From: CAXXFQ01 sp963674475
GTDB lineage: Bacteria; Planctomycetota; Planctomycetia; Pirellulales; Thermoguttaceae
DNA: 64,000 nucleotides
Reading direction: 5' to 3'
NCBI GenBank assembly: GCA_963674475.2
Contig: CAXXFQ010000008.1
Coordinates: 620,001-684,000, forward strand
Below are positions 17,858 to 28,500 of the stretch, piece by piece (within the stretch, counting starts at the first letter, position 1; every line of letters begins with the position of its first letter). Both the position numbers and the translations under genes were made by a program. The notes below the pieces were generated by a model. It did not search any database. It was not told the DNA's origin and saw nothing but the letters and a program-made list of their open reading frames with translations.

Positions 17858-17963
17858 GCCAACGGCGGGCGTGCCCTTTTGTTTCGGCTCCGTTAGGTCG
17901 GACGATCGGTCACCCCTTGGCGGAGGTTTTCCCCTCAAACGAAGTCGTGGTCAGGTTTCGGGA

Positions 17964-18938
17964 ATGAAAAAAATGGAAAACGAATCGACGCTCACGTCTT
18001 TCTGGACCGATGCGCTCGGTTTGGAATTTCGTAAGGCCGCGCCGATCGACGAGAATAATTATTGCTCGATCTACCGAGCAACCTACCGTAGTGATTCGGA
18101 TCGGTCGGTTCCTTGTATCGTGAAGCAATATCGGGGGGACGCGACCGATTTGGTTCGAGCCGAGGCCGAGGCGCTGGATTTTTATAGCGAAACGGTCGCC
18201 GACATGCCAGAATTTTTGACCTCGCGCTGTCTGGGATTTTCGCCGGAAACGAATCTGTTGGCGATCGAGTACGTTTCGGGAGTCCGGTTCACTCGTCAAG
18301 CGTATGGGGGAATCGTGTCGGGCGGATCTCGACGGGCGACGGTCAAGTTTTGTCGGCAATTGGGCCGATTGTTACGCCGGTTCCACGATCGTAGCGCGAG
18401 GGAAGGGGTTGCCCTTTCTCCGATGTTGGGGGATTATATTCGGTATTTAGGGCAGCGACTTTACGCGTCCGGGCCGATTGGGAAAAAACTTTTTTCCCAC
18501 GGGGAAATCGAGGGAGAAGCCCTTTTTGAAAAGGCGGTCGAAGATTCGAAGGTGGTTTCGTTTTGCCACGGCGATTTGGTTTTTCGCAATATTCATATCC
18601 TCGGTAACCGGATGGGGCTGATCGATTTTGCCAACACGAATTGGGAGTCGCACATCCTCAACGACCTCTATAACTTTCATTTCGCGACCGCCAATATGTG
18701 GCTTCCCGGATCGATGAAGCGGGCGATGCTTGAGGCGATTACCGAAGGAATCGGCGATTTGACCTTTCCCGAATCGCTCCATCGGTTTTACTACGAGTAT
18801 CATCGGCGACGTTGGCTGATGTTGAAGCTGACCTCGAATCGTCGTTGGCATCAGTTTCAGGCTGTTCGCGGTCTGGCCCGTTTTGCCCGCCAATACGTTC
18901 CGGGCCGACGAGGACCGTTTGAATCGCTCGTTCAGTAA
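17964..18938 (+). CDS. APH/LPS-kinase-like phosphotransferase
   Basis: 324 aa from the ATG at 17964; the frame is open from 17871 but homology starts near GLEFRKAAPIDENNYCSIYRA. The kinase-like fold shows an ATP-side Lys in PCIVKQYRG, the catalytic loop SFCHGDLVFRNI (HGD-x4-N) and the metal-binding LIDFANTNW. These are the marks of aminoglycoside/choline phosphotransferases and of LPS core kinases such as the WaaP/InaA group. The product is probably a phosphorylated sugar or lipid-linked glycan. It directly precedes the flippase gene, so phosphorylation may occur before export (inference). It is cytoplasmic, with no membrane segment. Confidence 0.8.
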   Translation: MKKMENESTLTSFWTDALGLEFRKAAPIDENNYCSIYRATYRSDSDRSVPCIVKQYRGDATDLVRAEAEALDFYSETVADMPEFLTSRCLGFSPETNLLAIEYVSGVRFTRQAYGGIVSGGSRRATVKFCRQLGRLLRRFHDRSAREGVALSPMLGDYIRYLGQRLYASGPIGKKLFSHGEIEGEALFEKAVEDSKVVSFCHGDLVFRNIHILGNRMGLIDFANTNWESHILNDLYNFHFATANMWLPGSMKRAMLEAITEGIGDLTFPESLHRFYYEYHRRRWLMLKLTSNRRWHQFQAVRGLARFARQYVPGRRGPFESLVQ

Positions 18939-18965
18939 ACCCTAGGTTCAGAGTCGACTCCCGTT

Positions 18966-20504
18966 ATGCAACGTGCCCGTACTATCTTGAAATCGACGCT
19001 GACGAACTACCTTCGGCAAACGGTCCAGATCGTCATGTTCTTCTTCCTGACGCCTTACACCGCGCGGATGCTGGGGACCGAGGCGTTTGGGCTTTGGTCG
19101 TTGCTGTGGTCGACCGTCGGGTTTCTTTCGCTTTTGGACTTTGGCGTTTCCAGTTCAGTAGTGAAATTTTTGGCCGACGCGCGGGGGAAGGCGGACGACG
19201 GGCGGATTCAACGGGTTTTGGCCACTTTCTTCTGGAGTCAGATTTTTCTCGGGCTGGTCGTCATGGGAGCGGCCGCGGTGTTTGCTCCCTGGTTGGCCGC
19301 CGCGTTGGCGATCCCTGAATCGTTGGCCCGGCCGGGGCAGGTGGTCCTGTTGCTTTTGGCCGGACGGGTCGCCACGGGAATCCCGTTCGCCCTGTTTGGC
19401 GGCGTGTTGGTGTCGTACGATCGGATGGCGACCAATAACCTGTTACGCTCGGCCGGAACGATTCTTTACGCCGTAATGGTGGTGATCGCTTTCCAGTTTT
19501 CGGCCAACGTGACTACCCTGGCGTTAGCCAATCTGGGCGCCCATCTGGTGGCTAATTTTGTGATTATCCCGGTCGCCATGCGGCGGATTCCCGGTGTCTC
19601 GCTTTCGATTGCCTATTTCGATCGACGATTCTTGCGCGAGATTGGCTCGTTTTCGTTCTACTCGTTTTTGATCCAGGCTTCGGCCTTGCTTTATACGCGG
19701 GTCGATGCGGTCGTCATCCAGCGTGCCTTGTCGTTGATCGCGGTGGCCCATTACAGTGTGGCGATGCAGACGGTCAGCCGCGCGATTTTGTTTTGTCGAC
19801 AGTTGGCTTCTGCCTTGACGCCGGTGGTGGCGAAGCTCAAGGGAGAGAACGACGCGGCGGCGATTCGAGCGACGTTGCGAAAGGGGACCAAGTTGGGCAC
19901 CGCGCTTGCGGTCGGGCCGATTGTCGGGTTGATCTATCTGGCCGATCCGCTGATCGCCTCTTGGATGGGGCCCGAATTTCTTTCGGCGGTCGTTCCGCTT
20001 CAGATTCTTGCCGCCGCGGCGATCGTCGAGTGCGCGTTTTCCGTGCCGACCGACATTTTGACGATGACCGGCCACCAACGGCTGACCAGTTTGACCACGA
20101 TCTGGGGCCAGATTTTCAATCTTGTTATGACGATTGTTCTCGTGATGACTCCTTTAAAGATCGTCGGGGTCGCGTTGGCGACTCTCCTGGCTTCCCTTGG
20201 CGCGAAGAATTATCTTCTTTTTGTCGGGGCGCCTCGCCTGGGATACTCGGGGCGCGAGATCTACGTCCGTTCGTTTGCCCCGTCGGTTTTTCCGGCGTTC
20301 GTGATGGTTGTGGCGATGGCGACGCTCGAGCGGGGCTGGATGGCGGCGTTTTCGACCTCGGCGCTCAACTTGATCGGGGTCTTTTTGGTCGAATTGATCG
20401 GCTGTGTGGTCTTCTTCGCCGTTTTCTGGCAAATCGGGCTTTCGTCGAAGGAACGCGATTATTACCGGGATCGTGTTGGTGGGATTTTGTCGATTCGAAA
20501 ATGA
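18966..20504 (+). CDS. Wzx-type polysaccharide flippase (MOP superfamily)
   Basis: 512 aa with 12-14 predicted membrane helices. The first begins ILKSTLTNYLRQTVQIVMFF, the characteristic opening of oligosaccharide flippases, followed by TPYTARMLGTEAFGLWSLLW. Members move undecaprenyl-linked repeat units from the cytoplasmic to the periplasmic face. It is followed by the O-antigen ligase/polymerase-like gene, giving a Wzx/Wzy order, which points to a Wzy-dependent pathway. The start has a weak ribosome binding site. Confidence 0.92.
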   Translation: MQRARTILKSTLTNYLRQTVQIVMFFFLTPYTARMLGTEAFGLWSLLWSTVGFLSLLDFGVSSSVVKFLADARGKADDGRIQRVLATFFWSQIFLGLVVMGAAAVFAPWLAAALAIPESLARPGQVVLLLLAGRVATGIPFALFGGVLVSYDRMATNNLLRSAGTILYAVMVVIAFQFSANVTTLALANLGAHLVANFVIIPVAMRRIPGVSLSIAYFDRRFLREIGSFSFYSFLIQASALLYTRVDAVVIQRALSLIAVAHYSVAMQTVSRAILFCRQLASALTPVVAKLKGENDAAAIRATLRKGTKLGTALAVGPIVGLIYLADPLIASWMGPEFLSAVVPLQILAAAAIVECAFSVPTDILTMTGHQRLTSLTTIWGQIFNLVMTIVLVMTPLKIVGVALATLLASLGAKNYLLFVGAPRLGYSGREIYVRSFAPSVFPAFVMVVAMATLERGWMAAFSTSALNLIGVFLVELIGCVVFFAVFWQIGLSSKERDYYRDRVGGILSIRK

Positions 20505-20765
20505 TTTTCTCCCCTCCGTGGCACGGTATGGGAGGTATATTTGAATCGAATCGGATTGCGCCCTTGGCGCGATTTATTGCGGATTCCCTGCCTCTATCAC
20601 CCATTAATCCTCCCTGGAATTTGCGGTAGAATTCGACCATGAACGGAAGGTTTTTCAAGCCTGACCTTGACCATGAAGTCGGGCGTGACCCTTTGGGATT
20701 GGGCGAAAAACACCCGAAACACAAGCCCGTAGAGTCGACTTCGGTTTGGCCCTGGGCGAGACCCC

Positions 20766-22136
20766 ATGTTCCAACTGACCATCCCCAGCCTCCTAGGTAT
20801 TCTGACCTTCTTTCTCGGCGTTCCGGCCGTGACGCTCACGCTGTGCGCGTTTCCTCGCCTGCTGCGTCCGGCGGTTGGCCTGATGGTCTTTGCGACCTGC
20901 TATATCAAAAAACCGTTTTACATGGAGGTCTTTTATCAGTTTTACCGGGGTGTCGACCGGGGCTATGGCGTCACGATTCCCGACCTGCTGTTTTTTGGGA
21001 TCGCCTTTTACCTGCTGATTCGACGTCCGTATCGACTCGTCTGGTGGCCGTACAACGCGGGGCTTTGGATTCTTCTGATCGCGATTTCGATCGTCTCGCT
21101 CTACGGGGCGGGCGTTCCGGCGTACGGTTGGTTTTCGATTCACAAATTGGTCCGATGCCTGGTCCTTTATTGGGTCATGGTCAACGTCGTTCGGACGCGA
21201 CGCGATATCGTGTTGGTCATTCAGGCGTTTGTGCTGGCGATGATTTGGCAAGGGACCGTGGTGCTTTGGGACAAGTATGTCACGGGGCATGTCGTCAACC
21301 GGGCGATGGGCAGCTTCAACCATCCCAACGCGATGGCGATGTATCTGGATCTGATCCTGCCGATCGTCTGGTGCGCGTTGCTCGAAGGGGTACTCCCTCG
21401 ACGGTGGCGAAAGGCGGCCTTGGTGGCGGTCGGCTTGGCGTTTATAGCAGTGTTGTTTACCAAGTCACGGGCGGCGATCGTCTTGATGCCGGCGATGATG
21501 CTGGGCGTGACGTTCCTTTCCGCCACGCGTCAGGTGACCTACCGGAAATTGGGACTGATCGCCACGGCGGCCGCGGCCGGGATGCTGGTTTTCGCCATGG
21601 CGATGCCGCGGATTATCGCCCGATTTCAAAAAGCGCCCAAAGAGTCGGCCGAGACTCGCACGTATTTCAACGAAGCGGCCGCAGCGATGGCCCGGGATCG
21701 GTGGTTTGGATGCGGTCTGAACCTTTATTCCTGGACGCTCGAAAATACCGACTATTACTGGTACGTCTATCCCGACCGGGTCGACGAACCGGACCCGGAA
21801 GCGTTTCGCGAATCGGCGTTGGGCAAGAGCCGTCTTGGAACGGCGCACCATATTTACTACCTGTTTCTCGGCGAGACCGGATGGCCGGGGGCGATCGTTT
21901 TTGTCGTTTTCCTTTTGCGATTTTACGGGAAAGCGGTCGTCGGCTTCTTTCGGGCCCGCGATCCGGTCTGTCGCGCGGTGCTGACCGGAATGGTCGGCGG
22001 ACTGGCCCTGTTGTACCTGCACGGCGTGCTCGAATGGGTTTTTCGTCAGACGCAAACGTTGTATCTGTTTTTTGCCACTACCGGCCTTTTGATGGCCACG
22101 CTCCGAATCGAACGACAACCCGATTCTCATGAATAG
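20766..22136 (+). CDS. O-antigen ligase/polymerase-like membrane protein (Wzy_C family)
   Basis: 456 aa, about 10-12 membrane helices with the large periplasmic loop typical of WaaL/Wzy proteins (about residues 285-375, beginning near ETRTYFNEAAAAMARDRWF and GCGLNLYSW). The motif RAMGSFNHPNAMAMYLDLIL and the later HHIYYLFLGETGWPG are usual for the family. It polymerises or ligates repeat units in the periplasm. A 497-aa frame on the same strand (20639-22132) covers the same DNA but is Arg/Gly/Asp-rich without hydrophobic segments, so this frame is chosen. It overlaps the next gene by 8 bp. Confidence 0.92.
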   Translation: MFQLTIPSLLGILTFFLGVPAVTLTLCAFPRLLRPAVGLMVFATCYIKKPFYMEVFYQFYRGVDRGYGVTIPDLLFFGIAFYLLIRRPYRLVWWPYNAGLWILLIAISIVSLYGAGVPAYGWFSIHKLVRCLVLYWVMVNVVRTRRDIVLVIQAFVLAMIWQGTVVLWDKYVTGHVVNRAMGSFNHPNAMAMYLDLILPIVWCALLEGVLPRRWRKAALVAVGLAFIAVLFTKSRAAIVLMPAMMLGVTFLSATRQVTYRKLGLIATAAAAGMLVFAMAMPRIIARFQKAPKESAETRTYFNEAAAAMARDRWFGCGLNLYSWTLENTDYYWYVYPDRVDEPDPEAFRESALGKSRLGTAHHIYYLFLGETGWPGAIVFVVFLLRFYGKAVVGFFRARDPVCRAVLTGMVGGLALLYLHGVLEWVFRQTQTLYLFFATTGLLMATLRIERQPDSHE

Positions 22137-24336
22137 CATAAATAGCCCGGAAAACCGTCCGGCCACCCAATCTGAAAATCCCGACGCGACGCAAGTTGCC
22201 CCGATGCGACTGCCGATCGATCCGGTCACGTTCTTGATCGGGCTTTGGCGGCGTCGGACGTGGTTTCTTGTGGCCGTTTTGGCTTCGTTTGTTTTGGCCA
22301 TTCTGGTCGCCTTGCAGGTTGGGTCCAAAGTGTATGTGGCTCGTGCGACGTTGTTGTATCAACCGCCGCCGTTGGAAGGGACCGACGAGTTGGGCTACTC
22401 GCTCCACACGCTGGTCGATATGGTCAAGTCGCCGGACAATATCGGTCGCATTCGTGAAAAACTCCGGTTGCATGCGACGCTTGGCGCAATCGGCAAATCG
22501 TTCAGTGTGGAACTTCGACGGAAAACGACCTTGATCGAGGTCGCCGCAACGTGGGACGATCCTAAGGCGGCCGCCGATATGGCCAACATGCTTTGCGAAA
22601 CGTTTTTGGGCTCGCTCAGAGAATTGAAGCAGGCTCAACTCAACGCGGAAGCCGACGGGCTGCAGCGTCGCCTCGAGGAGGTTGCCGTGAAGCTTGCCAA
22701 GGCCGATTCGGATCTTCAGAACTTCATGACAAAAAACAACCTGATCGATCCGGACAAGGAGGCCGACTGGTATTTTCAGCAGCTTACGTCCCTTAATACC
22801 CTTTATGACGAAGCACTGAGCAAGAGCCAGAGTCTCAAGCAGCAGCGGCACGACATTGATCGGATTCTCGACGATCTCAAAAAACGGGCCGCCAAGGAGC
22901 AACAGTCCCAGTCATCCCAGATGGAGTCGACCACCGAGGCGAACGTCAAAATTCAACGGCTTCGTGAATTGATCTCTGAAACACGGGACAAGAAAGCGCG
23001 CGAGGCCGATTTGCTGGTCCGGGAGGAAGATCTCAAACGGGCCAAAAAACTGTACCAACTCGAAGCGATCTCCAAAAGCGAGTATGAGCGGATTGTCGCC
23101 CTTTACAAGCGGGCCAAGGCCCTGGTCGAAGAGTCGCCGGAAATCGTGAGCTGGCAACGACAGATCAAGGAACTCGACAAAGCGGTCGTTCCCCAGTCGG
23201 GTGAGCCGACCACGTCGGGAAAACTGCTTCAAGAGATGATGACCAAGGTGTTCGATATCGAGCTGCGTCAAATCGCGATCGATGAAGAGGTTCGCTATCT
23301 GGACAAGGCACGCAAGGACGTTCGAAAGCGGCTCGATTTGCTGCCGATGTTTCGTCGCGATTTGGTTGAAAAGAATCGGGCGGTCGGCCTTTTGGAAGAG
23401 GAAGATAAAAAAATTCGCGATCAGATTGGCGACGTCGAGCGGAAACTTTCGACTGACGAATTGCCTTTCGAGGTGGTCATGCGGGCCGTCCCGCCGAAAT
23501 ATCCGAAGAAGTCGAATCGGAAATTGCTCTTTTTGGCCACGTTCGTCTTCGGTTGTGGATTCGGGTTCTTTTCGATAATCGGACTGGAATTGAGGGATCG
23601 AACGATTCGCTCGACCGGCGATTTGAAAACGCATTTGCCCTCGCCGCTTCAACTGACCGTCCCCGATCCGAAAGGTGGCGTCCCGATCAGTGAAGCCCAG
23701 TTCGACGAACGGCTCCGTTTGTTCACCGCCGCCTTGCGCCGCCATTGTCCCGGAGAGCACGCGGTTGTCGTTGTCACTTCGGCGACGCCCGAACCGGGAG
23801 TGGACCAGGTCGCGCTGTCGCTGGCGACCACCTTGGAAATGGCCGAGCGGCGGGTCTTGCTGTTTGACGCCCATGTCCGTCAGACCGAGGCTGATCGGGC
23901 CGTACCCACGAACGGAACGAATTTTCCTTTTGCCCCGGCCGTCACTTTGGTTCGACCGGCATTGCCGATCGATCGGTTTCTCACCGATACGGGCGTCGGG
24001 TTTGATGAGGTCGTCGCACGAACCGATCTGCCCAACCTCGACGTGACCGAACCGCCGTCGGAATCTCTTTTGCCGGAGGTGCTCAAATTGGAGCGGATGC
24101 GGTCGTTTTTCGAAATGGCCAAGCGATTCTATTCGCTGATTGTGATCCACGCGCCATCTATCAATGATCGGGTCGAAATCGATTATCTGTCCGAACTGGC
24201 CGATGCGGCCGTGTTGGTCGTCTCGGCCGAAAAGAACTCCATTTCGGTCGAGCGGAAAGCGATCAAACGGCTCGAGGAGGCGCGGCTCCCGCTGGCGGCG
24301 ACCGTCCTTATGGGGGTCAGGAAACCGTATCGGTAG
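22129..24336 (+). CDS. Wzc-like polysaccharide copolymerase with degenerate tyrosine-kinase domain
   Basis: 735 aa. A Wzz-type N-terminus with a membrane helix at about 44-63, a long coiled-coil periplasmic region (about 100-450) and a second helix at about 462-488 precede a C-terminal BY-kinase-like domain. In that domain the Walker A position reads SATPEPGVDQVALSL, without the GK(S/T); the A' motif reads LLFDAHVRQ; the Walker B position reads LIVIHAPS, where an Asp is normal. The end (MGVRKPYR) has no tyrosine cluster. It therefore probably keeps the structural role in chain-length control but not ATP-dependent autophosphorylation. It ends the polysaccharide locus. Confidence 0.9.
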   Translation: MNSINSPENRPATQSENPDATQVAPMRLPIDPVTFLIGLWRRRTWFLVAVLASFVLAILVALQVGSKVYVARATLLYQPPPLEGTDELGYSLHTLVDMVKSPDNIGRIREKLRLHATLGAIGKSFSVELRRKTTLIEVAATWDDPKAAADMANMLCETFLGSLRELKQAQLNAEADGLQRRLEEVAVKLAKADSDLQNFMTKNNLIDPDKEADWYFQQLTSLNTLYDEALSKSQSLKQQRHDIDRILDDLKKRAAKEQQSQSSQMESTTEANVKIQRLRELISETRDKKAREADLLVREEDLKRAKKLYQLEAISKSEYERIVALYKRAKALVEESPEIVSWQRQIKELDKAVVPQSGEPTTSGKLLQEMMTKVFDIELRQIAIDEEVRYLDKARKDVRKRLDLLPMFRRDLVEKNRAVGLLEEEDKKIRDQIGDVERKLSTDELPFEVVMRAVPPKYPKKSNRKLLFLATFVFGCGFGFFSIIGLELRDRTIRSTGDLKTHLPSPLQLTVPDPKGGVPISEAQFDERLRLFTAALRRHCPGEHAVVVVTSATPEPGVDQVALSLATTLEMAERRVLLFDAHVRQTEADRAVPTNGTNFPFAPAVTLVRPALPIDRFLTDTGVGFDEVVARTDLPNLDVTEPPSESLLPEVLKLERMRSFFEMAKRFYSLIVIHAPSINDRVEIDYLSELADAAVLVVSAEKNSISVERKAIKRLEEARLPLAATVLMGVRKPYR

Positions 24337-24897
24337 GGCTTTATTCCGCATTTATCGGTTGAACTGATCAAAGCGGTTCCAGATCGCGTTTCCGTTAAGT
24401 GTAGCGTTACACCGGCAGTGGGAGAGTTCACCCGTACTTGCTGCAAGCCATACTCTGGGAAACAGTTAAAGATTTCCGCTTTCTTTTGGGCTGCAAGGAA
24501 CCCCCTCTCCCCCTCATGCGCAAAATGCGCTATGGAAATGCGAAAAGTTTTGCCGACGCGGCCTGGTCGGTTTGCTTAAGGGGATATAATGAAAGTAATA
24601 TTCCCTCATCTTGGGGAAGACGTTTTTTCTAGTTGTTTCTTTTCTTTTTTGCGTGACAGTCAGGCCAGAAATCGGCCCTTCTAGATAGAGGACCGGTGTG
24701 TGGCTTTCCTTTTTTCCTCCGGCTGGAGTATTTTCAAAAGGTTTGTCGTGTCTCGGCGGCTAAAGGGAGATGATCCCATGGTTGCCATGAGGGGAATCGC
24801 AGGATCGATTTAGATTTTTCCGCTCTTCCTTCTGTCGCAAAGAAGACACGACACTCCGTGTTGAAACCGCTCTAAAAAGTTGGGGAGGAATCTTCGG
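24337..24897. other. Intergenic region between polysaccharide locus and ECF sigma gene
   Basis: 561 bp with no convincing gene. It contains a TATAAT (24585-24590) without a good -35, a small inverted repeat GTGTAgcgTTACAC (24399-24412), and on the minus strand CGCATGAGGGGG near 24510-24525, a word also found before the pseudopilin gene. A housekeeping-type promoter for the sigma/kinase genes is possible but not demonstrated. Confidence 0.5.
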
Positions 24898-25545
24898 ATG
24901 AAGCAGCCGGGAGTGGATGCCAGTGGAGAGGACGCCCAGGAACTCTGGGCCGCCCGTTGTGGCGACGCCGAGGCGTTGGGACGTCTTTTCATCCGCTATG
25001 AAAATTATCTCAAAGTTTTGGCTGCCCCCGAGTTGGGGCGAAGACTTCGAGCCCGGCTTGACGCCTCGGATGTGGTCCAAGAGACCTTTTGCGAGGCGGG
25101 CCGGGATTTCGGCCATTTTCGAGGAACCAGCATGCGGGAATTCCTGGGCTGGTTGCGTACGATCCTGGCCAACAACGTTGCCCGCACGATTGAAAAAAAT
25201 GTACGCGCCGCCAAACGAAACCTTCGCCGAGAAGTCTCGGTGAAAGAACTGGCAGACGCGATGGGCCGTTCGAGCGTCCGGTTGGAATCGATTCTGGCCG
25301 ACCGGGGTGCCTCGCCCAGCGTCGTGGCCGATCGACAAGACCAAAAAGTCCAGTTGGTCGAGGCGCTCGATCGATTGTCGGACGATTATCGGGAGGTCCT
25401 CGTCCGTCGGCACCTCGAAGGGGAGGCGTTCAAACAGATTGCCAAGGAGATGAAGCGGGGGGAAGGAGCCGTCCGGATGTTGTGGCTGCGAGCGTTGGAC
25501 CGCTTGCGAAAGGAAATGGTTGAAGGAAAAAAGGAGAATCGGTAA
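24898..25545 (+). CDS. RNA polymerase ECF-type sigma factor
   Basis: 215 aa from the ATG at 24898, with GGGGAGG about 9 bp upstream; a TTG six codons earlier is rejected. Region 2 reads LFIRYENYLKVLA...DASDVVQETFCEA with GLDASDVVQ-like promoter-melting residues. Region 4 reads LSDDYREVLVRRHLEGEAFK with the helix-turn-helix ending GAVRMLWLRALDRLRKEM. The DASDVVQETF and AVRMLWLRAL signatures are common in planctomycete ECF factors paired with Ser/Thr kinases. A kinase-TPR gene follows 36 bp later. Phosphorylation of the sigma factor or its partner by that kinase is a likely control, by analogy. Confidence 0.92.
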   Translation: MKQPGVDASGEDAQELWAARCGDAEALGRLFIRYENYLKVLAAPELGRRLRARLDASDVVQETFCEAGRDFGHFRGTSMREFLGWLRTILANNVARTIEKNVRAAKRNLRREVSVKELADAMGRSSVRLESILADRGASPSVVADRQDQKVQLVEALDRLSDDYREVLVRRHLEGEAFKQIAKEMKRGEGAVRMLWLRALDRLRKEMVEGKKENR

Positions 25546-25581
25546 TGCCCCCGACGACGAGCGACCAGACGAAACTAGCCG

Positions 25582-28500
25582 ATGCACGACTTCTCGCAAA
25601 AACCCTCGCCGCTTGAAATGCTCGCCAGCGAAGCGCAATCGCGTCTGGCCGAGATCCTGGCTGCGTATGCGGACGATCTTGAGCAAGGACGACATCCAGA
25701 CATCGAAGCGATTCTGGCCGCTCATCCCGATCTTGCGGCGCCCCTTCAAGTCCACCTGGTTCAGATCGAGCAACTTCATCTGGCGCTTCAAGATACCGAT
25801 TCCCCCGAAACGACGAAGGTCGACGGAACTGAACCGAGGGTCCGGGATCTGGGCGACTACCGAATCGAGCGCGAGTTGGGACGCGGTGGGATGGGGGTCG
25901 TCTATCTGGCCCTGCAGGTCTCGCTCGGGCGGCCGGTCGCTTTAAAAATTCTTCCGTTTGCTTCCGGGTTGGATCAGAAGCAGATCGACCGGTTTCGTAA
26001 CGAGGCCCGCGCGGCGGCCCAATTGCATCATCCGAATATCGTGCCCGTCTACGCCGTCGGTTGCGACGAGGGGGTCCACTATTACGCCATGCAATATGTG
26101 GACGGTCAGGCTTTGGATACCCTGGCTCACCCGCAAGTCGGCGCGGGAGAAGGGGAAACCGCCTCCTGGTTGGAAGTGTCCCGGGGCGTGTCGAATCGAA
26201 GCCTTGATGACGAGAGAAATTCTGTTGAAGCGGAACCTCTCGAAAAACCGATCGAGCCGGCCTATTCCAAGTTGACCCCGTTTGGACCGAGCGATTCGGT
26301 CGAATACGCGCGCCGGATCGCGCAGTTGGGGCTCCAGGTTGCCGCGGCGTTGGACCATGCCCACGAGTATGGGATCATTCACCGCGACATCAAACCGTCG
26401 AACTTGATCTTGGACCGTCAAGGAAAAGTCTGGGTCACCGATTTTGGTCTGGCCCGATTTCAGGCAAACGCTCAAGTCACCCAAACGGGCGATCTGGTCG
26501 GGACGCTTCGGTATATGAGTCCCGAACAGGCGCTCGGGCAAAGTCGAGTGCTCGACGAACGGACCGATATCTACTCGCTGGGGATCACGCTTTACGAACT
26601 CTTGGCCCAGCGTCCGGCTTTCCGCGGTTACGATCGAAATCAAATTTTGCATCAGATCGCTCAGCTCGATCCGACGCCGATTCGTCGCGTCAATCCGTCG
26701 GTGCCGATCGATTTGGAAACGATTGTCATAAAAGCGATTTCGAAATCGCCTCAGGATCGTTACACGAACTGCCGGGCGTTGGCCGACGATCTGCGACGAT
26801 TCCTGGCGGGAGAACCGTGTCTGGCTCGCCGCCCCGGAGTGGCCGAACGTGTTTCGCGTTGGACGCGACGGCATCGCGGCGCGGTCCGTTTTGCCGCCGG
26901 GCTGGCCATCATGGCGGTCCTCGGTCTTTCGTTGACGACGTTTTTGGTGACGCGTGCCCATCAGCGTCTTGCCCGAGCAAGCGCCGAAATCCAGTCGGTC
27001 AATTTCCGATTGGAGGAGGCGCTGGCCGATTCCGAACGAAATCGAAACGAAGCGGCTCGAAATTTCACGCGGGCACAAAACCATTTCCGCCAAGCGCGTC
27101 AGGTGCTGGACACGTTCGGCACTCGCTACAGCGAACCGTTGCGGACTATTGCCGGCGCGGAGCCGCTTCGGTTGGCCGTCCTTCGCGATACGTTGCGTTA
27201 CTACCAAGATTTTATCAAGTATGCCGACGACGATCCGGTTTTTCAACGGGATATGGCGGTGACCTACTCGAAGGTCGGGACGATCCACGACCAGTTGGGG
27301 CAACGTGCCGAGTCGTTGGCCGCTTATCGCAAAACCGAGACTATTCTGAATCAATTAGTCGCCCAGCGGCCCGATTCGAAAAAACATCAGGCCGACTTGG
27401 CTTTGTGTCAAAACAATATCGGTCTGCTGCTGAGCAAGTTGGGGAAAACGGTCGAAGCCGGTCAAGCGTACCGGTCGGCGTTGGACCTCCAAAAGGGGCT
27501 TCATCAAAATGAACCGTCGTCGGACCGTTATCAGGCCGAGTTGGCGTTGACCTACAACAACCGAGGCCTTTTGTCGGCTCAAACCGGTCGGATTGACGAG
27601 GCGCAGGTCGCCTTTGGAAGAGCGATTGAGCTTCAACGTGATTTGGTCCGTCGGAACCCTGAGCGATCGGAATTTCTCGGCTCCTTGGCCATCAGTCTGG
27701 ACAATCAGAGTCGTCTGGAGAGTCGGACCAATCCACTGGCGGCAATCGACGATTGTCGACGAGCGATCGATTTGCAAAAACGGTTGGTGCAGTCGAATCC
27801 CGAAGAGCGGAAATACCGCTATGATCTCGCGCTGAGTTACCATAATCTTGGTTCGTTGGAAAATCGTTCGGGCGATTTGCACGCGGCCCGCGATTCGTAT
27901 TCGCAGGCGATTCAATTGCTTTCGCAACTGACCCACAAAGCGCCTTCGGTGGCGACCTATCGATTTCAACTGGCCGTCACACGAAATAATCTTGGCCAGA
28001 TCCAAAATACATTGGGCGAACTTGACGCGGCCCGTGAGTCGTTTGAAACGGCGATCGACCATTTGGAGCGTTTCGTCGAAGACCATCCGAACGACCCGAA
28101 CTATTTGAGCAGTTTGGGCGGGACTCTCAATAACCTGGGGATGACGTTGGAGCGACTGGATCAAAACGGCCAGGCAGTTGGCGTTTATCGCAAGGCGATC
28201 GGATACCAGTATCGGGCAATGCAAATTGCGCCGACGATGGCCCGGTTTCGTCTGTTTCTGAACAAGCAGTATTGGAATTACGCGCGTCTTCTTCGAAAAC
28301 AGAACCAGTTCGAAGAAGCGGGCAAGGTTACCTTGGCTCGAAAACAACTTTGGGCTGATCGCCCCGACCAACTGATCGGCGTGGCGGGAGAATTGGCCAT
28401 GACGGCGCTGCTTTTGGAACCAAAGATGGAACGATCGGACCGAAAAATTTGCCAATGGCTTTCCGACGAGGCGATCGAAACGGTCGGGCAAGCGATCGAC

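Noticed and set aside
20639..22132. 497-aa frame overlapping the O-antigen ligase-like gene
   Set aside because: It is Arg/Gly/Asp-rich and has no hydrophobic segments, while the 20766-22136 frame has the complete Wzy_C-type membrane pattern.
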